From Synechococcus sp. WH 8101 (lineage in GTDB: Bacteria > Cyanobacteriota > Cyanobacteriia > PCC-6307 > Cyanobiaceae), in the NCBI RefSeq assembly GCF_004209775.1, contig NZ_CP035914.1, positions 2,170,001-2,234,000 of the forward strand: a stretch of 64,000 bases of DNA, given 5' to 3'. Every line of letters begins with the position of its first letter. Position 1 is the first letter of the stretch. The notes beneath the pieces are model-generated. The model was not told the DNA's origin, ran no database searches, and saw nothing but the letters and a program-made list of their open reading frames with translations. The position numbers and the translations under genes are program-made. This document shows, one piece after another, positions 54,560 through 63,569 of the stretch.

Positions 54560-54840
54560 AGGGGGCCTTCCAGCCCCCGCGAGTCATTTGGGTGATAAGG
54601 CTGACCTCACCCCATCTCCCTTAAAAGGGTCAGGCAGCCACAGGGGCGGTCTGACGGGAGAAACGAACGATGTTGTTCGCAGTTACGGGTTTGCTCTCAC
54701 CGAGCAGGCTTCAGTCACCCTCCTCATGCCCCGTCGAAACCATTGCAGCCCCGGGAAGTGGGAATGGAGCTGAGCGGAATCGAACCGCTGTCCGAAACAC
54801 TGGTGTGGATCACCTAGTCCGGTCGAGACCGGACGTTGTC
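54560..54840 (-). ncRNA. ssrA: tmRNA, permuted (two-piece) gene
   Basis: On the minus strand the acceptor piece comes first and ends in GGTTCGATTCCGCTCAGCTCC plus discriminator A near 54765, with CCA not encoded. After an intervening segment of about 12 nt the coding piece begins GGGGCTGCAATGG at 54752. The two acceptor arms GGGGCTG and CAGCTCC pair with one G-U. The tag frame (54680 to 54630) encodes ANNIVRFSRQTAPVAA followed by TGA. A 7-bp hairpin (54817-54834) lies in the upstream part and a GGGGGC/GCCCCC hairpin near 54565-54582. The two ends are approximate. Confidence 0.93.
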
Positions 54841-54917
54841 ATTCTGACAGCAGTGGTGACGGAGAGCACAGGATCGTGGGGAGGGACAACCGCCATGCAC
54901 ACCAAAGGATCCCCGCA

Positions 54918-56033
54918 GTGGCGGTGCTGCCCCAGGGACTCGAGGAAGCGGGAGCCCAGGAGCTGATCGACCTGGGGGCCAAGGCCGTAAGGCCGCTACG
55001 CCGAGCCGCGGCCTTCGAAGCTGATATGGCCTGCCTCTATCGGCTGCACTTGCAGTGTCGCCTGCCCTTCAGGCTGCTTCGAGAGCTGAGCCGCTTCCCC
55101 TGTGATGGCCGCGACTCGCTCTATCACGGCGTGCAGGACAGCGTCGACTGGGAACGCTGGCTGCATCCCTCCATAAGCTTCCGGGTGGATGCCACCGGCA
55201 GCGTCCAAGGGCTCAACCACAGCCACTACAGCGCCCTGCAGGTGAAGAACGCGATCGTGGATCGCCAACGGGAGTTGTGGGGCGAACGCTCCTCCATCGA
55301 CCTGGAGCAGCCCGACCTCCATCTCCACCTGCACCTGGGACGAGGCGAAGCTGTGCTCAGCCTCGATGGCTGTGGCGGCAGTCTCCATCGCCGTGGCTAC
55401 CGGGCGGCCATGGGTGCCGCACCGCTCAAGGAAAACCTGGCCGCTGGGTTGATCCGGCTCACGGGTTGGGACGGCACCACTCCCCTGGTCGATCCCCTCT
55501 GTGGTTCAGGCACCCTCCTGATCGAAGCCGCGAGCCTGGCCCGCAGGCAATGCCCTGGCCTTGAGAGGACCTTCAGCCTCGAAGGCTGGGCGGATTTCAA
55601 TGCTGAGCTCTGGCGCGATGAACTGGAGCGGGCCCGGAGGCGCAGCCAGCCCCAGCAGCCCTCAGCACCCATCCTGGGCTGGGAGCAGGATGCCGCCATT
55701 GCCGAGCAGGCTCGCAGCAACGTGGCTGCCGCCGGTCTCGAGGAGTCGATCCGCATCCACACCGGTGATTTCCGCGATCTGTCACTACCAGCGGGGCCTG
55801 GGATCGTGGTTTGCAACCCGCCCTATGGGGTGCGCATCGGCGCTGAGGACGAACTCGAAACTCTTTATGCCGACCTGGCCCAGGTGGTGAAACGGGAAGC
55901 GTCCGGCTGGGAGTTCTGGCTGCTCAGCGGCAACCCTGCTGTGACCGGAGCGTTGCGCATGAAGGCCTCCCGGCGGATCCCAATCAGCAACGGCGGCATC
56001 GATTGCCGCTGGCTGCACTACCAGGTGCGCTGA
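54918..56033 (+). CDS. THUMP-domain rRNA/tRNA guanine-N2 methyltransferase-like protein
   Basis: From GTG 54918 (another GTG lies at 54876) the product is about 371 residues. The N-terminal half matches the THUMP/ferredoxin-like region of RlmL-type enzymes (VLPQGLEEAGAQELIDLGAK, HSHYSALQVKNAIVD). The class I methyltransferase half has VDPLCGSGTLLIEAA and NPPYGVRIG. The NPPY motif is typical of N-methylation of RNA bases. Probable role: rRNA modification at the 23S G2445-type position, unproven. Confidence 0.88.
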   Translation: MAVLPQGLEEAGAQELIDLGAKAVRPLRRAAAFEADMACLYRLHLQCRLPFRLLRELSRFPCDGRDSLYHGVQDSVDWERWLHPSISFRVDATGSVQGLNHSHYSALQVKNAIVDRQRELWGERSSIDLEQPDLHLHLHLGRGEAVLSLDGCGGSLHRRGYRAAMGAAPLKENLAAGLIRLTGWDGTTPLVDPLCGSGTLLIEAASLARRQCPGLERTFSLEGWADFNAELWRDELERARRRSQPQQPSAPILGWEQDAAIAEQARSNVAAAGLEESIRIHTGDFRDLSLPAGPGIVVCNPPYGVRIGAEDELETLYADLAQVVKREASGWEFWLLSGNPAVTGALRMKASRRIPISNGGIDCRWLHYQVR

Positions 56034-56080
56034 GACCCTCCACTGACCGCCGAGAATGCGCCCGGTGTTCCGGCGCTTTG

Positions 56081-57448
56081 ATGCCTCCACTTCCCAACCT
56101 GCTGATCCCGATCGCCGGCAGCGTGACACCGCTGGAAGCCGCTGAAGCCTCACTGGAGGCCGTGCCTCTGGAAGCACGGGTGCTGTTCATCGGCGTGGTG
56201 TTTCTTGGCACCCTGATCGTGAGTCGGTTCTCGATCCGGATCGGCATCCCGGCCATCCTGGGCGTGCTCGCCCTTGGGCTCGTGATCAACATCCACATCC
56301 TGGATGTGAGCCATGAGGAAGTGGAAAGCATTCACACCTTCGCCCTGGCCCTGTTGCTCTTCTACGCGGGCCTGAAAACGGATCTGCAATCGATCCGGGG
56401 CTTCCTGGAATACGGGCTGCTCCTCGCCGTCGGAGGCGTGGCGATCTCCACCGCTCTGCTGGGTGCCGCCATCGTGTGGCTCAGCTCATCCACCGGCACG
56501 GGCCTGGCCCCAGGACTGTCAGACATCATGCCTCTGGGCGCAGCCTTTCTGATTGCCGCCTGCCTCGGCTCCACCGATGCCGGCGCCACCCTCAGCGTGC
56601 TGCGACAAGTGCAGCGTCAGGTGCCTGAACGGGTGCGGCATCTGCTCGAATTCGAATCCTCGGTGAATGATCCCTCCGCCCTAATCATCTTCAACATCTG
56701 CCTGGGGGTGTTCACGGTCACGTCGGGGCCACCTGACTCCTGGCACAGCCTGGCCCTCAGCGCGACCAGCAACCTGTTGCAGAAGCTGGGCTCAGGACTG
56801 CTGGTGGGTGTGGGTTTCGGCTATCTGGCCAAGCTGGTGATCGATCGGTTCGTCATCGACAAAGAACAGCTGTTGATCGTTGCCATGTCGATCGCTTTCG
56901 TCGATTACGGCTGTTCCCATTTCCTAGGCGGATCAGGATTCGTGTCGGTCTATGTGACCGGTGTGTTCATGGCCAATCTTCATTACCACGACGAGCAGAT
57001 CAATCACCAGAGCATCCAGGAGGTGCTGCTGCCGTTCAACACGATGACGGAGATCAGCATCTTTCTTCTCTTTGGCTTGCTCGTGAATCCAGCCGATCTG
57101 GTGCCGAGCCTGCCAGCGGGAGTGGCCGCTGCTGCCGCCCTGATGCTCCTGGCCCGCCCTCTGAGCGTGTTCTGTTTTCAGCGTTTCTCCCCGTTCAACC
57201 TGCGTGAATCGAGCCTGGTCGCCTGGTGCGGGCTCCGTGGTGCCGTGCCCCTGGCATTGTCCTTCAATGTGGCCAATGCGATTCCCAATCTCAAAGGACT
57301 GGATCCCGATCTGGCCATTCAGCTGGCCCAGAACTGCCAGAGCATCGTGTTCATCGCTGTGATCCTGAATCTGCTGCTGCAGGGCCTGACGCTGCCCCCG
57401 ATCTGTCGATGGCTCAACGGCCCACCAAGGCCCGAGTGGTCTTCATGA
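56081..57448 (+). CDS. CPA1-type cation/proton antiporter
   Basis: The 455-residue protein (ATG at 56081) has about 12 membrane segments. The transport core includes EFESSVNDPSALIIFN with the ND pair expected in CPA1/NhaP-type antiporters, and LCLRG-like SLVAWCGLRGAVPLAL near the C-terminus. No TrkA-C domain is seen. It exchanges Na+ or K+ for protons; ion choice is not visible. The 3' end overlaps the YqjE-like gene on the other strand by 35 bp. Confidence 0.9.
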   Translation: MPPLPNLLIPIAGSVTPLEAAEASLEAVPLEARVLFIGVVFLGTLIVSRFSIRIGIPAILGVLALGLVINIHILDVSHEEVESIHTFALALLLFYAGLKTDLQSIRGFLEYGLLLAVGGVAISTALLGAAIVWLSSSTGTGLAPGLSDIMPLGAAFLIAACLGSTDAGATLSVLRQVQRQVPERVRHLLEFESSVNDPSALIIFNICLGVFTVTSGPPDSWHSLALSATSNLLQKLGSGLLVGVGFGYLAKLVIDRFVIDKEQLLIVAMSIAFVDYGCSHFLGGSGFVSVYVTGVFMANLHYHDEQINHQSIQEVLLPFNTMTEISIFLLFGLLVNPADLVPSLPAGVAAAAALMLLARPLSVFCFQRFSPFNLRESSLVAWCGLRGAVPLALSFNVANAIPNLKGLDPDLAIQLAQNCQSIVFIAVILNLLLQGLTLPPICRWLNGPPRPEWSS

Positions 57449-57830
57449 GACCAGCCATCGTTTCCTGCAGATAGGGCCCCTTGGTGTAAACCCCGCCCAG
57501 CCGGAGCAGCACGCCGCTGATTACCAGATTGGCTGCCGCGAACGCGAGCATGGCGGACACCCAAGTCCATCCCTGCACCAACACCAACCACAGCAGCAAG
57601 GCGATCTCGGCCGACACCAGCGCGGTGAGCAGCGAAGCCAGGCCAGCGGCGAGCAACACCAGCCCGATAATCAGGCGCCGTTTTTCGCGATCCACCTCTT
57701 TCAAGGCGATTCGCACATGCAGATCGAGCAGGGAGCCGGCGAGAGCCGTGACGCGGGCAGCCGCGCCAAGCCGTCTGGAGCGGGGTCTGTCGGTGGCGGG
57801 GCCACCATCATCGGTTGGGAATGAGGTCAT
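57414..57830 (-). CDS. phage-holin-superfamily III-like (YqjE/DUF1469) membrane protein
   Basis: The 138-residue protein has two membrane segments (LIIGLVLLAAGLASLLTAL and AMLAFAAANLVISGVLLRLG). LDLHVRIALKEVDREKRRLI before the first is the typical region of the YqjE-like family. Despite the family name this is not a lysis protein. Its ATG overlaps the stop of the upstream YqjD-like gene by 4 bp, as in the yqjD-yqjE operon of other bacteria. Confidence 0.8.
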   Translation of the reverse strand: MTSFPTDDGGPATDRPRSRRLGAAARVTALAGSLLDLHVRIALKEVDREKRRLIIGLVLLAAGLASLLTALVSAEIALLLWLVLVQGWTWVSAMLAFAAANLVISGVLLRLGGVYTKGPYLQETMAGLMKTTRALVGR

Positions 57831-58306
57831 GCCGAGCGTCGGCCACCGGCGAGCAGGGAGCCCAGCAGCATGCCGACACCGGCGGCGACCGCCAGGGCAA
57901 GCAGGGGCCGCTCGCGAACGGGACGCTCAATTCGAGGACGAAGCGTGTGGTTCAACTCATCGAGCAGCTGTTCCAGCTGACGCTCCAAGGGCTCCAGGCT
58001 GTCGGCCAGATTGCGGCCACGCTCACCGGCCAGATGGAGCATTTCCTCGAGCTGGGGCCTCACCACGGAGGTAGCTCGACCGGTTTGCTCCGCAATCACC
58101 CGAACCGCCTCATCCAAGCTCCCCCGGGTGGCTTCGAGCGCATGGCTGGCCACCTCAGGCCAGCGCCGCTGGATCTCCGGCATCAAACTGTCGAAGCGAT
58201 CGCGGAAGCGTTGCGCCAGGCTTTCTTGGGTGGTCGGCGACTCCGCGGCGTCCGGCGCCGGGGCCTGGGAGCTCGAATTCTGTGCGGTGGCGTCTGACGA
58301 ATCCAT
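57827..58306 (-). CDS. YqjD/ElaB-like protein with C-terminal membrane anchor
   Basis: The 159-residue protein is a long amphipathic helix (EEMLHLAGERGRNLADSLEP, LERQLEQLLDELNHTL) followed by a C-terminal membrane segment (LLALAVAAGVGMLLGSLLAG). This is the layout of YqjD/ElaB proteins, which bind ribosomes at the membrane in E. coli. The role here is inferred. It is coupled to the YqjE-like gene downstream. Confidence 0.75.
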   Translation of the reverse strand: MDSSDATAQNSSSQAPAPDAAESPTTQESLAQRFRDRFDSLMPEIQRRWPEVASHALEATRGSLDEAVRVIAEQTGRATSVVRPQLEEMLHLAGERGRNLADSLEPLERQLEQLLDELNHTLRPRIERPVRERPLLALAVAAGVGMLLGSLLAGGRRSA

Positions 58307-58406
58307 CGTTGTCCCTCGCGACGTTCGAAGGATAGGGGTGATGGAACGGTCTTGAGCTTTTTCAGGGGTCCGCTACTTTTGAATCACTGACAGCCCTGTT
58401 GTCCTG

Positions 58407-61400
58407 TTGGTTCACATCAATCAGGTCGGGTTGACGCACTTCAAGTCCTTCGGGGGGACGATGTCGATCCCCCTGGAACCGGGCTTCACGGTGGTGACCG
58501 GCCCGAATGGTTCGGGGAAGAGCAACATCCTGGATGGGGTGCTCTTCTGCCTTGGCCTCGCCACCAGTCGCGGCATGCGCGCCGACCGCCTTCCCGATCT
58601 GGTCAACAGCGGCGTGCTCAAAGCCGGCAAATCCGCCGAAACCAGCGTGAGCGTCCGCTTTGACCTCTCCGACTGGCAGCCCGATGCGGCCGAGGAGGGG
58701 CTTGAGCCTCCGGCCGAGGGTCCCTGGATCCGTTCCGATCAGAGGGAATGGACAGTGACGCGCAAACTGCGCGTGATGCCAGGTGGTTCCTACAGCAGCA
58801 GCTACAGCGCCGACGGGGAACCCTGCAATCTTCAACAGCTGCAGACCCAACTGCGCCGCCTCCGGATCGATCCGGAAGGGAGCAATGTGGTGATGCAGGG
58901 CGATGTGACCCGCATCGTGTCGATGAGCAACCGCGAGCGCCGCGGCCTGATCGATGAGCTGGCCGGCGTCGCCCTCTTCGACAATCGGATCGAACAGACC
59001 CGCCGCAAACTCGACGATGTGCAGGAACGGCAGGACCGCTGCCGGATCGTGGAGCAGGAACTGCTCAGCGCCCGCCAGCGTCTCGAAAAGGATTGCGCCA
59101 AGGCCCGCACCTATCAGTCGCTGCGCCAGCAACTCCAGCTCGGACGCCAACAGGAACAGGTGCTCAGCTTTGAGGCTTCAAAGCAGGACCTGGAGCAGCA
59201 ACGGGAACGGCAGCAGCAGCTCGGAGAGCAGCTGATCCGCGACCGCGAGGCCCTGGAACGCGGTGAGGCCGAGCTGCAGGACGCTGCCAGTGCTCTGCAG
59301 ACCCTTCAGGAGAGCGTCAAGGCGCTGGGGGAAGACCAGTTGCTCGGTGTGCAGGCGGAGCTGGCGGGTCTGGAGACCACCGCCCGGGAACTGGAGCGAC
59401 AGGCGCAGCAGCAGCAACAGGAGGGAGAACGGCTCCAAGGGCTGCGTCATGACCTCGCCAATCGACGCCAGCGCCTGCAGGACGACGCCAGAGAGGACTC
59501 CCAGGGGACCGACACCCAGGCGCTGGACGAAGCCGAACAGGTCTGTCGCGATGCCGAAGCGGCGGTGGAGGTGTCGCGTCGACGCCTCGGTGATGTGGCC
59601 GGACGGTCCGGACACTGGATCGAGGAGCAGCGGCAACGCAGTGGACGCCGCCTGGAGCTGCAGAACCAGCTCACGCCCCTGCAGCGGGAGCAGCAACAAC
59701 TGCTGGAACGCTCGCTCCAGGACGAGGAGCGGCTGATCGAACTGCAGGCAGAACTGGACAGCGATGGCGCCGAAGACCGGCGGGTGCAGGACGCCCTGGA
59801 GCAGCTGGATCGGGAATGGCAGGCCCTGCTTCAGGACCTGCAGGCGGGCCAGCAGCAGGTGCAGGCCCTGGTGGAGGCGCTGGCAGTGCAACAACGCACC
59901 CGCGCACGGCTCGAGCAGGAACAGGGCAGGCTCGAACGGGAGATCGCCCGACTCGACAGCCGTCGGGAAGCCCTGCAGGAGAGCCGCGGCACCGGTGCCC
60001 TGCGCCTGTTGCTGGAAGCAGGGCTCGATGGCATCCACGGACCTGTGGCCCAGCTGGGGGAAGTGGAGGAGCGGCACCGGCTGGCTCTGGAGGTGGCCGC
60101 CGGCGCCCGTCTCGGCCAGGTGGTGGTGGATGACGATCGGATCGCCGCCCGCGCCATCGAGCTGCTCAAGAGTCGCCGGGCCGGTCGGCTCACCTTCCTG
60201 CCCCTCAACAAAATCCGGGCTCCGGGCGGCGGCAGTGGTGGAGCGGCGATGGCCCGGGCCCGCCGCCCCGATGGCGCCCTGGGGGGAGCTGGCCTGATCG
60301 GCCGGGCCGTGGAGCTTGTGCGCTTCGAGCCGATCTATGCGGATGTGTTCGCCTATGTGTTCGGCGACACCCAGGTGTTCTCCGACCTGACCAGCGCCCG
60401 GCAACAGCTCGGGCGGCAACGCGCCGTGACGCTGGATGGCGAGCTGCTGGAAAAGAGTGGTGCCATGACGGGTGGCAGCCTTTCCCAGCGCAGCGGCGGC
60501 CTCAGTTTCGGTGTGAGCAGCGACAGCGACGACGCCGCTCCCCTGCGGCAACGCCTGCTCGAGCTCGGTGAAGCTCAGGTGGCCAGTCAGCGGGAGGAGC
60601 AGCGGCTTGTGGCGGCGCTAGACAGCGCCAGACCCCAACTCCGCGAACGGGAGCAACGTCAGGCCGCGCTCGAGGCGGAGCGAAGTGCCGCCCGACGCGC
60701 CCATGCCCCCCTACTGGAACGCACCCGTCAGCGTCAGCAGCGCCTGGAGACGCTACGCAGCAACCAGGCCGGGCTTCAGGAACGGCTTGGCGTTCTGCAG
60801 TCCACGATCACACCACTGCAGGAGGAACTCGACAGGCTCCTCCAGCTGGAACAGGAGGCCCAGAGCCAGGGTGACGCCGGCAACTGGCAGCAGTTGCAAC
60901 ACGACCTGGAGGCGGCTGATGCGGCACTGGCGGCGGCACGACAGCGGCGGGATGGCCTGCTGCAACAGCAACGGGAACGCCAGCTCGCGATCGAACGGCT
61001 GGCCGATCAGGAGCAGGTGCTGGCGGCTGAGGAACAACGGCTGCAGGAGGCGGTGCAGGCCCTGCAGGTGACCCACCAGCGCTGGAAGGGTGACCAACAG
61101 GCGCTCCATGAGCGCCGCCAGGTGCTGGAACAGCGCCAACAGGAGCTGCAGACCCGCTTCGGTGAACAGCGCCGGGCCCGCGATGAAGCGGAAGCCGCGG
61201 TAGCGGAACGGCGCCAACGCCTTCAACAGGCCCGCTGGGAGCTGGAGCGGCTCCAGGAGGAGCAACAGACCCTGGCGGAACAACTGTGCAGCGGCACGAT
61301 CCGCCTGCAGGAACTGGAGGCCTCTCTGCCGGATCCCAGGCCCGAGATCCCCGATGCGCTGCGCGCAGCCGGACTGGAGGCGCTTCAGGCCAGCCTGCAG

Positions 61401-62018
61401 CAGCTCCAACAGCGCATGGAAGCGCTCGAGCCGGTCAACATGCTTGCGCTGGAGGAGCTCGCCGAGCTGGAGCAACGCCTCGGCGATCTGGGGGAACGGT
61501 TGGATGTGCTCAGCCAGGAGCGGGAAGAACTGCTGTTGCGGATCGAAACCGTCACCACCTTGCGACAGGAGGCCTTCATGGAAGCGTTCACCGCCGTGGA
61601 CGGTCATTTCCGTGAGATTTTCGCCAGCCTCTCTGATGGCGATGGCCACCTGCAGCTCGACAACCACGAAGATCCGCTCGAGGGAGGCCTGACCCTTGTG
61701 GCCCACCCGAAGGGCAAGGCGGTGCGGCGCCTGGCGGCGATGTCGGGGGGAGAAAAATCCCTCACCGCCCTCAGCTTCCTGTTCGCACTGCAACGATTTC
61801 GGCCGTCACCCTTTTATGCCCTTGATGAGGTCGACAGTTTTCTCGATGGTGTGAACGTGGAACGGCTCGCCACCCTGATCGCTCGCCAGGCGGAACAGGC
61901 GCAGTTTCTGGTGGTCAGCCACCGCCGACCGATGATCGGCGCCTCCCAGCGCACGATTGGTGTGACCCAGGCCCGCGGTGCCCACACCCAGGTGGTGGGT
62001 TTGCCGGACGCGGCCTGA
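58407..62018 (+). CDS. smc: chromosome segregation protein SMC
   Basis: The 1203-residue protein starts at TTG 58407 (MVHINQVGLTHFKSFGGTM). The Walker A motif is GPNGSGKSN (32-40), the hinge begins near residue 540 (DGIHGPVAQLGEVEERHRLA), and the coiled coils flank it. Walker B and signature are near the C-terminus (MSGGEKSLTALSFLF, YALDEVDSFLD). SMC condenses and aligns the chromosome with ScpA and ScpB. Length is standard. Confidence 0.97.
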   Translation: MVHINQVGLTHFKSFGGTMSIPLEPGFTVVTGPNGSGKSNILDGVLFCLGLATSRGMRADRLPDLVNSGVLKAGKSAETSVSVRFDLSDWQPDAAEEGLEPPAEGPWIRSDQREWTVTRKLRVMPGGSYSSSYSADGEPCNLQQLQTQLRRLRIDPEGSNVVMQGDVTRIVSMSNRERRGLIDELAGVALFDNRIEQTRRKLDDVQERQDRCRIVEQELLSARQRLEKDCAKARTYQSLRQQLQLGRQQEQVLSFEASKQDLEQQRERQQQLGEQLIRDREALERGEAELQDAASALQTLQESVKALGEDQLLGVQAELAGLETTARELERQAQQQQQEGERLQGLRHDLANRRQRLQDDAREDSQGTDTQALDEAEQVCRDAEAAVEVSRRRLGDVAGRSGHWIEEQRQRSGRRLELQNQLTPLQREQQQLLERSLQDEERLIELQAELDSDGAEDRRVQDALEQLDREWQALLQDLQAGQQQVQALVEALAVQQRTRARLEQEQGRLEREIARLDSRREALQESRGTGALRLLLEAGLDGIHGPVAQLGEVEERHRLALEVAAGARLGQVVVDDDRIAARAIELLKSRRAGRLTFLPLNKIRAPGGGSGGAAMARARRPDGALGGAGLIGRAVELVRFEPIYADVFAYVFGDTQVFSDLTSARQQLGRQRAVTLDGELLEKSGAMTGGSLSQRSGGLSFGVSSDSDDAAPLRQRLLELGEAQVASQREEQRLVAALDSARPQLREREQRQAALEAERSAARRAHAPLLERTRQRQQRLETLRSNQAGLQERLGVLQSTITPLQEELDRLLQLEQEAQSQGDAGNWQQLQHDLEAADAALAAARQRRDGLLQQQRERQLAIERLADQEQVLAAEEQRLQEAVQALQVTHQRWKGDQQALHERRQVLEQRQQELQTRFGEQRRARDEAEAAVAERRQRLQQARWELERLQEEQQTLAEQLCSGTIRLQELEASLPDPRPEIPDALRAAGLEALQASLQQLQQRMEALEPVNMLALEELAELEQRLGDLGERLDVLSQEREELLLRIETVTTLRQEAFMEAFTAVDGHFREIFASLSDGDGHLQLDNHEDPLEGGLTLVAHPKGKAVRRLAAMSGGEKSLTALSFLFALQRFRPSPFYALDEVDSFLDGVNVERLATLIARQAEQAQFLVVSHRRPMIGASQRTIGVTQARGAHTQVVGLPDAA

Positions 62019-62050
62019 ACACCTGCAAGCGGCGCCTTGCGTCAAAATGG

Positions 62051-63133
62051 TTGGATTGCAAGCCACGGCTGGGCCAGGATTTGAGCGCGTCCCCATCCCC
62101 AAACGACCCCCTGGCCACGGTGCCGAGCGACAGGCTGTGGCTCCGCTCGGAGCTGATGGGCACCCAGGTGATCACCCGCGACACGGGCCGTCGCCTCGGC
62201 GTGGTGGGCGAAGTGATCGTCGACATTGACGGGCGGGAAGTGGTGGCGCTCGGCCTGCGCGACAACCCCTTAACCCGCTTCCTACCGGGGCTTCCCCGTT
62301 GGATGCTGCTCGATCGGATCCGCCAGGTGGGCGACGTGATCCTGGTGGATTCCGTCGATTCGTTGAGTGAATCCTTCAACCCGGAGCGCTACAGCCGCGT
62401 GATCAACTGCCAGGTGATCACGGAGTCCGGTCAGCAACTGGGCCGCGTGCTCGGATTTTCCTTCGATATCGAAACCGGCGAACTCACCACCCTGGTGATG
62501 GGCGCCCTGGGGGTCCCCCTGCTGGGAGAAGGCGTGCTCAGCACCTGGGAGATTCCCGTTGATGAAATCGTCAGCAGCGGCGCTGATCGAATCATCGTGT
62601 ATGAGGGCGCCGAGGAGAAGCTCAAACAACTCAACAGCGGCTTCCTGGAAAAGCTTGGCGTCGGCGGACCCAGCTGGGAAGAGCAGGAGCGAGAGCGCTA
62701 TCGGGTCAACGTGGTGCCGGTGGAAAATCAACTCACCTCCGGGCAGCCAAGCGAACAGGAACAACGCCGGCTTCAGGCCTCCACGGCCGAACCTCTGGCC
62801 ATGGAAGAGGAACTGGACTATGTGGAGCTGGAGGAGCGCCGCGTTGAACGGGCTCCTCGCCAGCGCTATCTCGACGACCTTCCGGAGCCGTTCCCCGAGC
62901 AGCCCGCTGCCCGTTTTGATGACCGCCCCGATCCCTACGACGATCGCCGCTGGGATCGGGATGAACGGCTGCGATCGCTGGAGCGGGAGCCCGAACGGCG
63001 ATCTGAGCTGGAGCCGGATCGCTTCTCAGCGCGCCCCCGACCTGCGGCACGGCGGCCGGTGGAACCAGTGGGCGATCCCCTCGATGTGGAACCGCTGGAT
63101 GACACCAGGGAGACTCTCGACGATCCCTGGTGA
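62051..63133 (+). CDS. PRC-barrel domain protein with charged C-terminal tail
   Basis: The 360-residue protein (TTG at 62051; a second TTG at 62081 is possible) has two PRC-barrel-like halves: SELMGTQVITRDTGRRLGVV and VINCQVITESGQQLGRVLGF. A disordered tail from about residue 230 is rich in Arg, Asp, Glu and Pro. PRC barrels occur in RimM and photosynthetic reaction-centre proteins. It follows smc by 32 bp on the same strand. The role is unknown. Confidence 0.8.
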   Translation: MDCKPRLGQDLSASPSPNDPLATVPSDRLWLRSELMGTQVITRDTGRRLGVVGEVIVDIDGREVVALGLRDNPLTRFLPGLPRWMLLDRIRQVGDVILVDSVDSLSESFNPERYSRVINCQVITESGQQLGRVLGFSFDIETGELTTLVMGALGVPLLGEGVLSTWEIPVDEIVSSGADRIIVYEGAEEKLKQLNSGFLEKLGVGGPSWEEQERERYRVNVVPVENQLTSGQPSEQEQRRLQASTAEPLAMEEELDYVELEERRVERAPRQRYLDDLPEPFPEQPAARFDDRPDPYDDRRWDRDERLRSLEREPERRSELEPDRFSARPRPAARRPVEPVGDPLDVEPLDDTRETLDDPW

Positions 63134-63136
63134 CGA

Positions 63137-63541
63137 TCAGGCGCGATCCCTGAACTGCAACGAGGCACTGTTGACGCAATAGCGCTGCCCGGTGGGAGCA
63201 GGGCCATCACTGAAGACATGGCCGAGATGGGCGTCACAGCGGGCGCAGTTGATTTCGGTGCGCACCATGCCGTGACTGCGGTCTTCGCGGGTGGTGATCG
63301 CCCCGGCACTCACCCCATCCCAGAAGCTGGGCCAGCCGGTGCCGGAATCAAATTTGGTCTCGGAACTGAACAACGGCGCGTCACAGCAGATGCAGTGATA
63401 GAAGCCATCGCCTTTGTGATTCCAGTAGGCGCCGGTGAAGGCCCGCTCCGTTCCTCCCAGGCGCGCCACCTGAAACTGCTCTGGCGTCAGCTGGGACTGC
63501 CACTCTTCCGGTTGACGTTCCACACGATCTTCCGCTGGCAT
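63137..63541 (-). CDS. msrB: peptide methionine-R-sulfoxide reductase MsrB
   Basis: The 134-residue protein (ATG at 63539-63541; the frame continues upstream to 63661) has the MsrB motifs [20 protein letters not shown] and the catalytic RYCVNSASL. Two zinc CxxC pairs, CICC and CARC, are present. It repairs oxidised methionine (R form). It converges on the PRC-barrel gene with a 3-bp gap. Confidence 0.95.
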   Translation of the reverse strand: MPAEDRVERQPEEWQSQLTPEQFQVARLGGTERAFTGAYWNHKGDGFYHCICCDAPLFSSETKFDSGTGWPSFWDGVSAGAITTREDRSHGMVRTEINCARCDAHLGHVFSDGPAPTGQRYCVNSASLQFRDRA

Positions 63542-63569
63542 CGAGTCTGGATCGGCTGTGGCCCGGACC

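Noticed and set aside
59178..61793. Long minus-strand frames over smc
   Set aside because: Leu/Gln-rich antisense of the SMC coiled coil; no independent evidence of coding.
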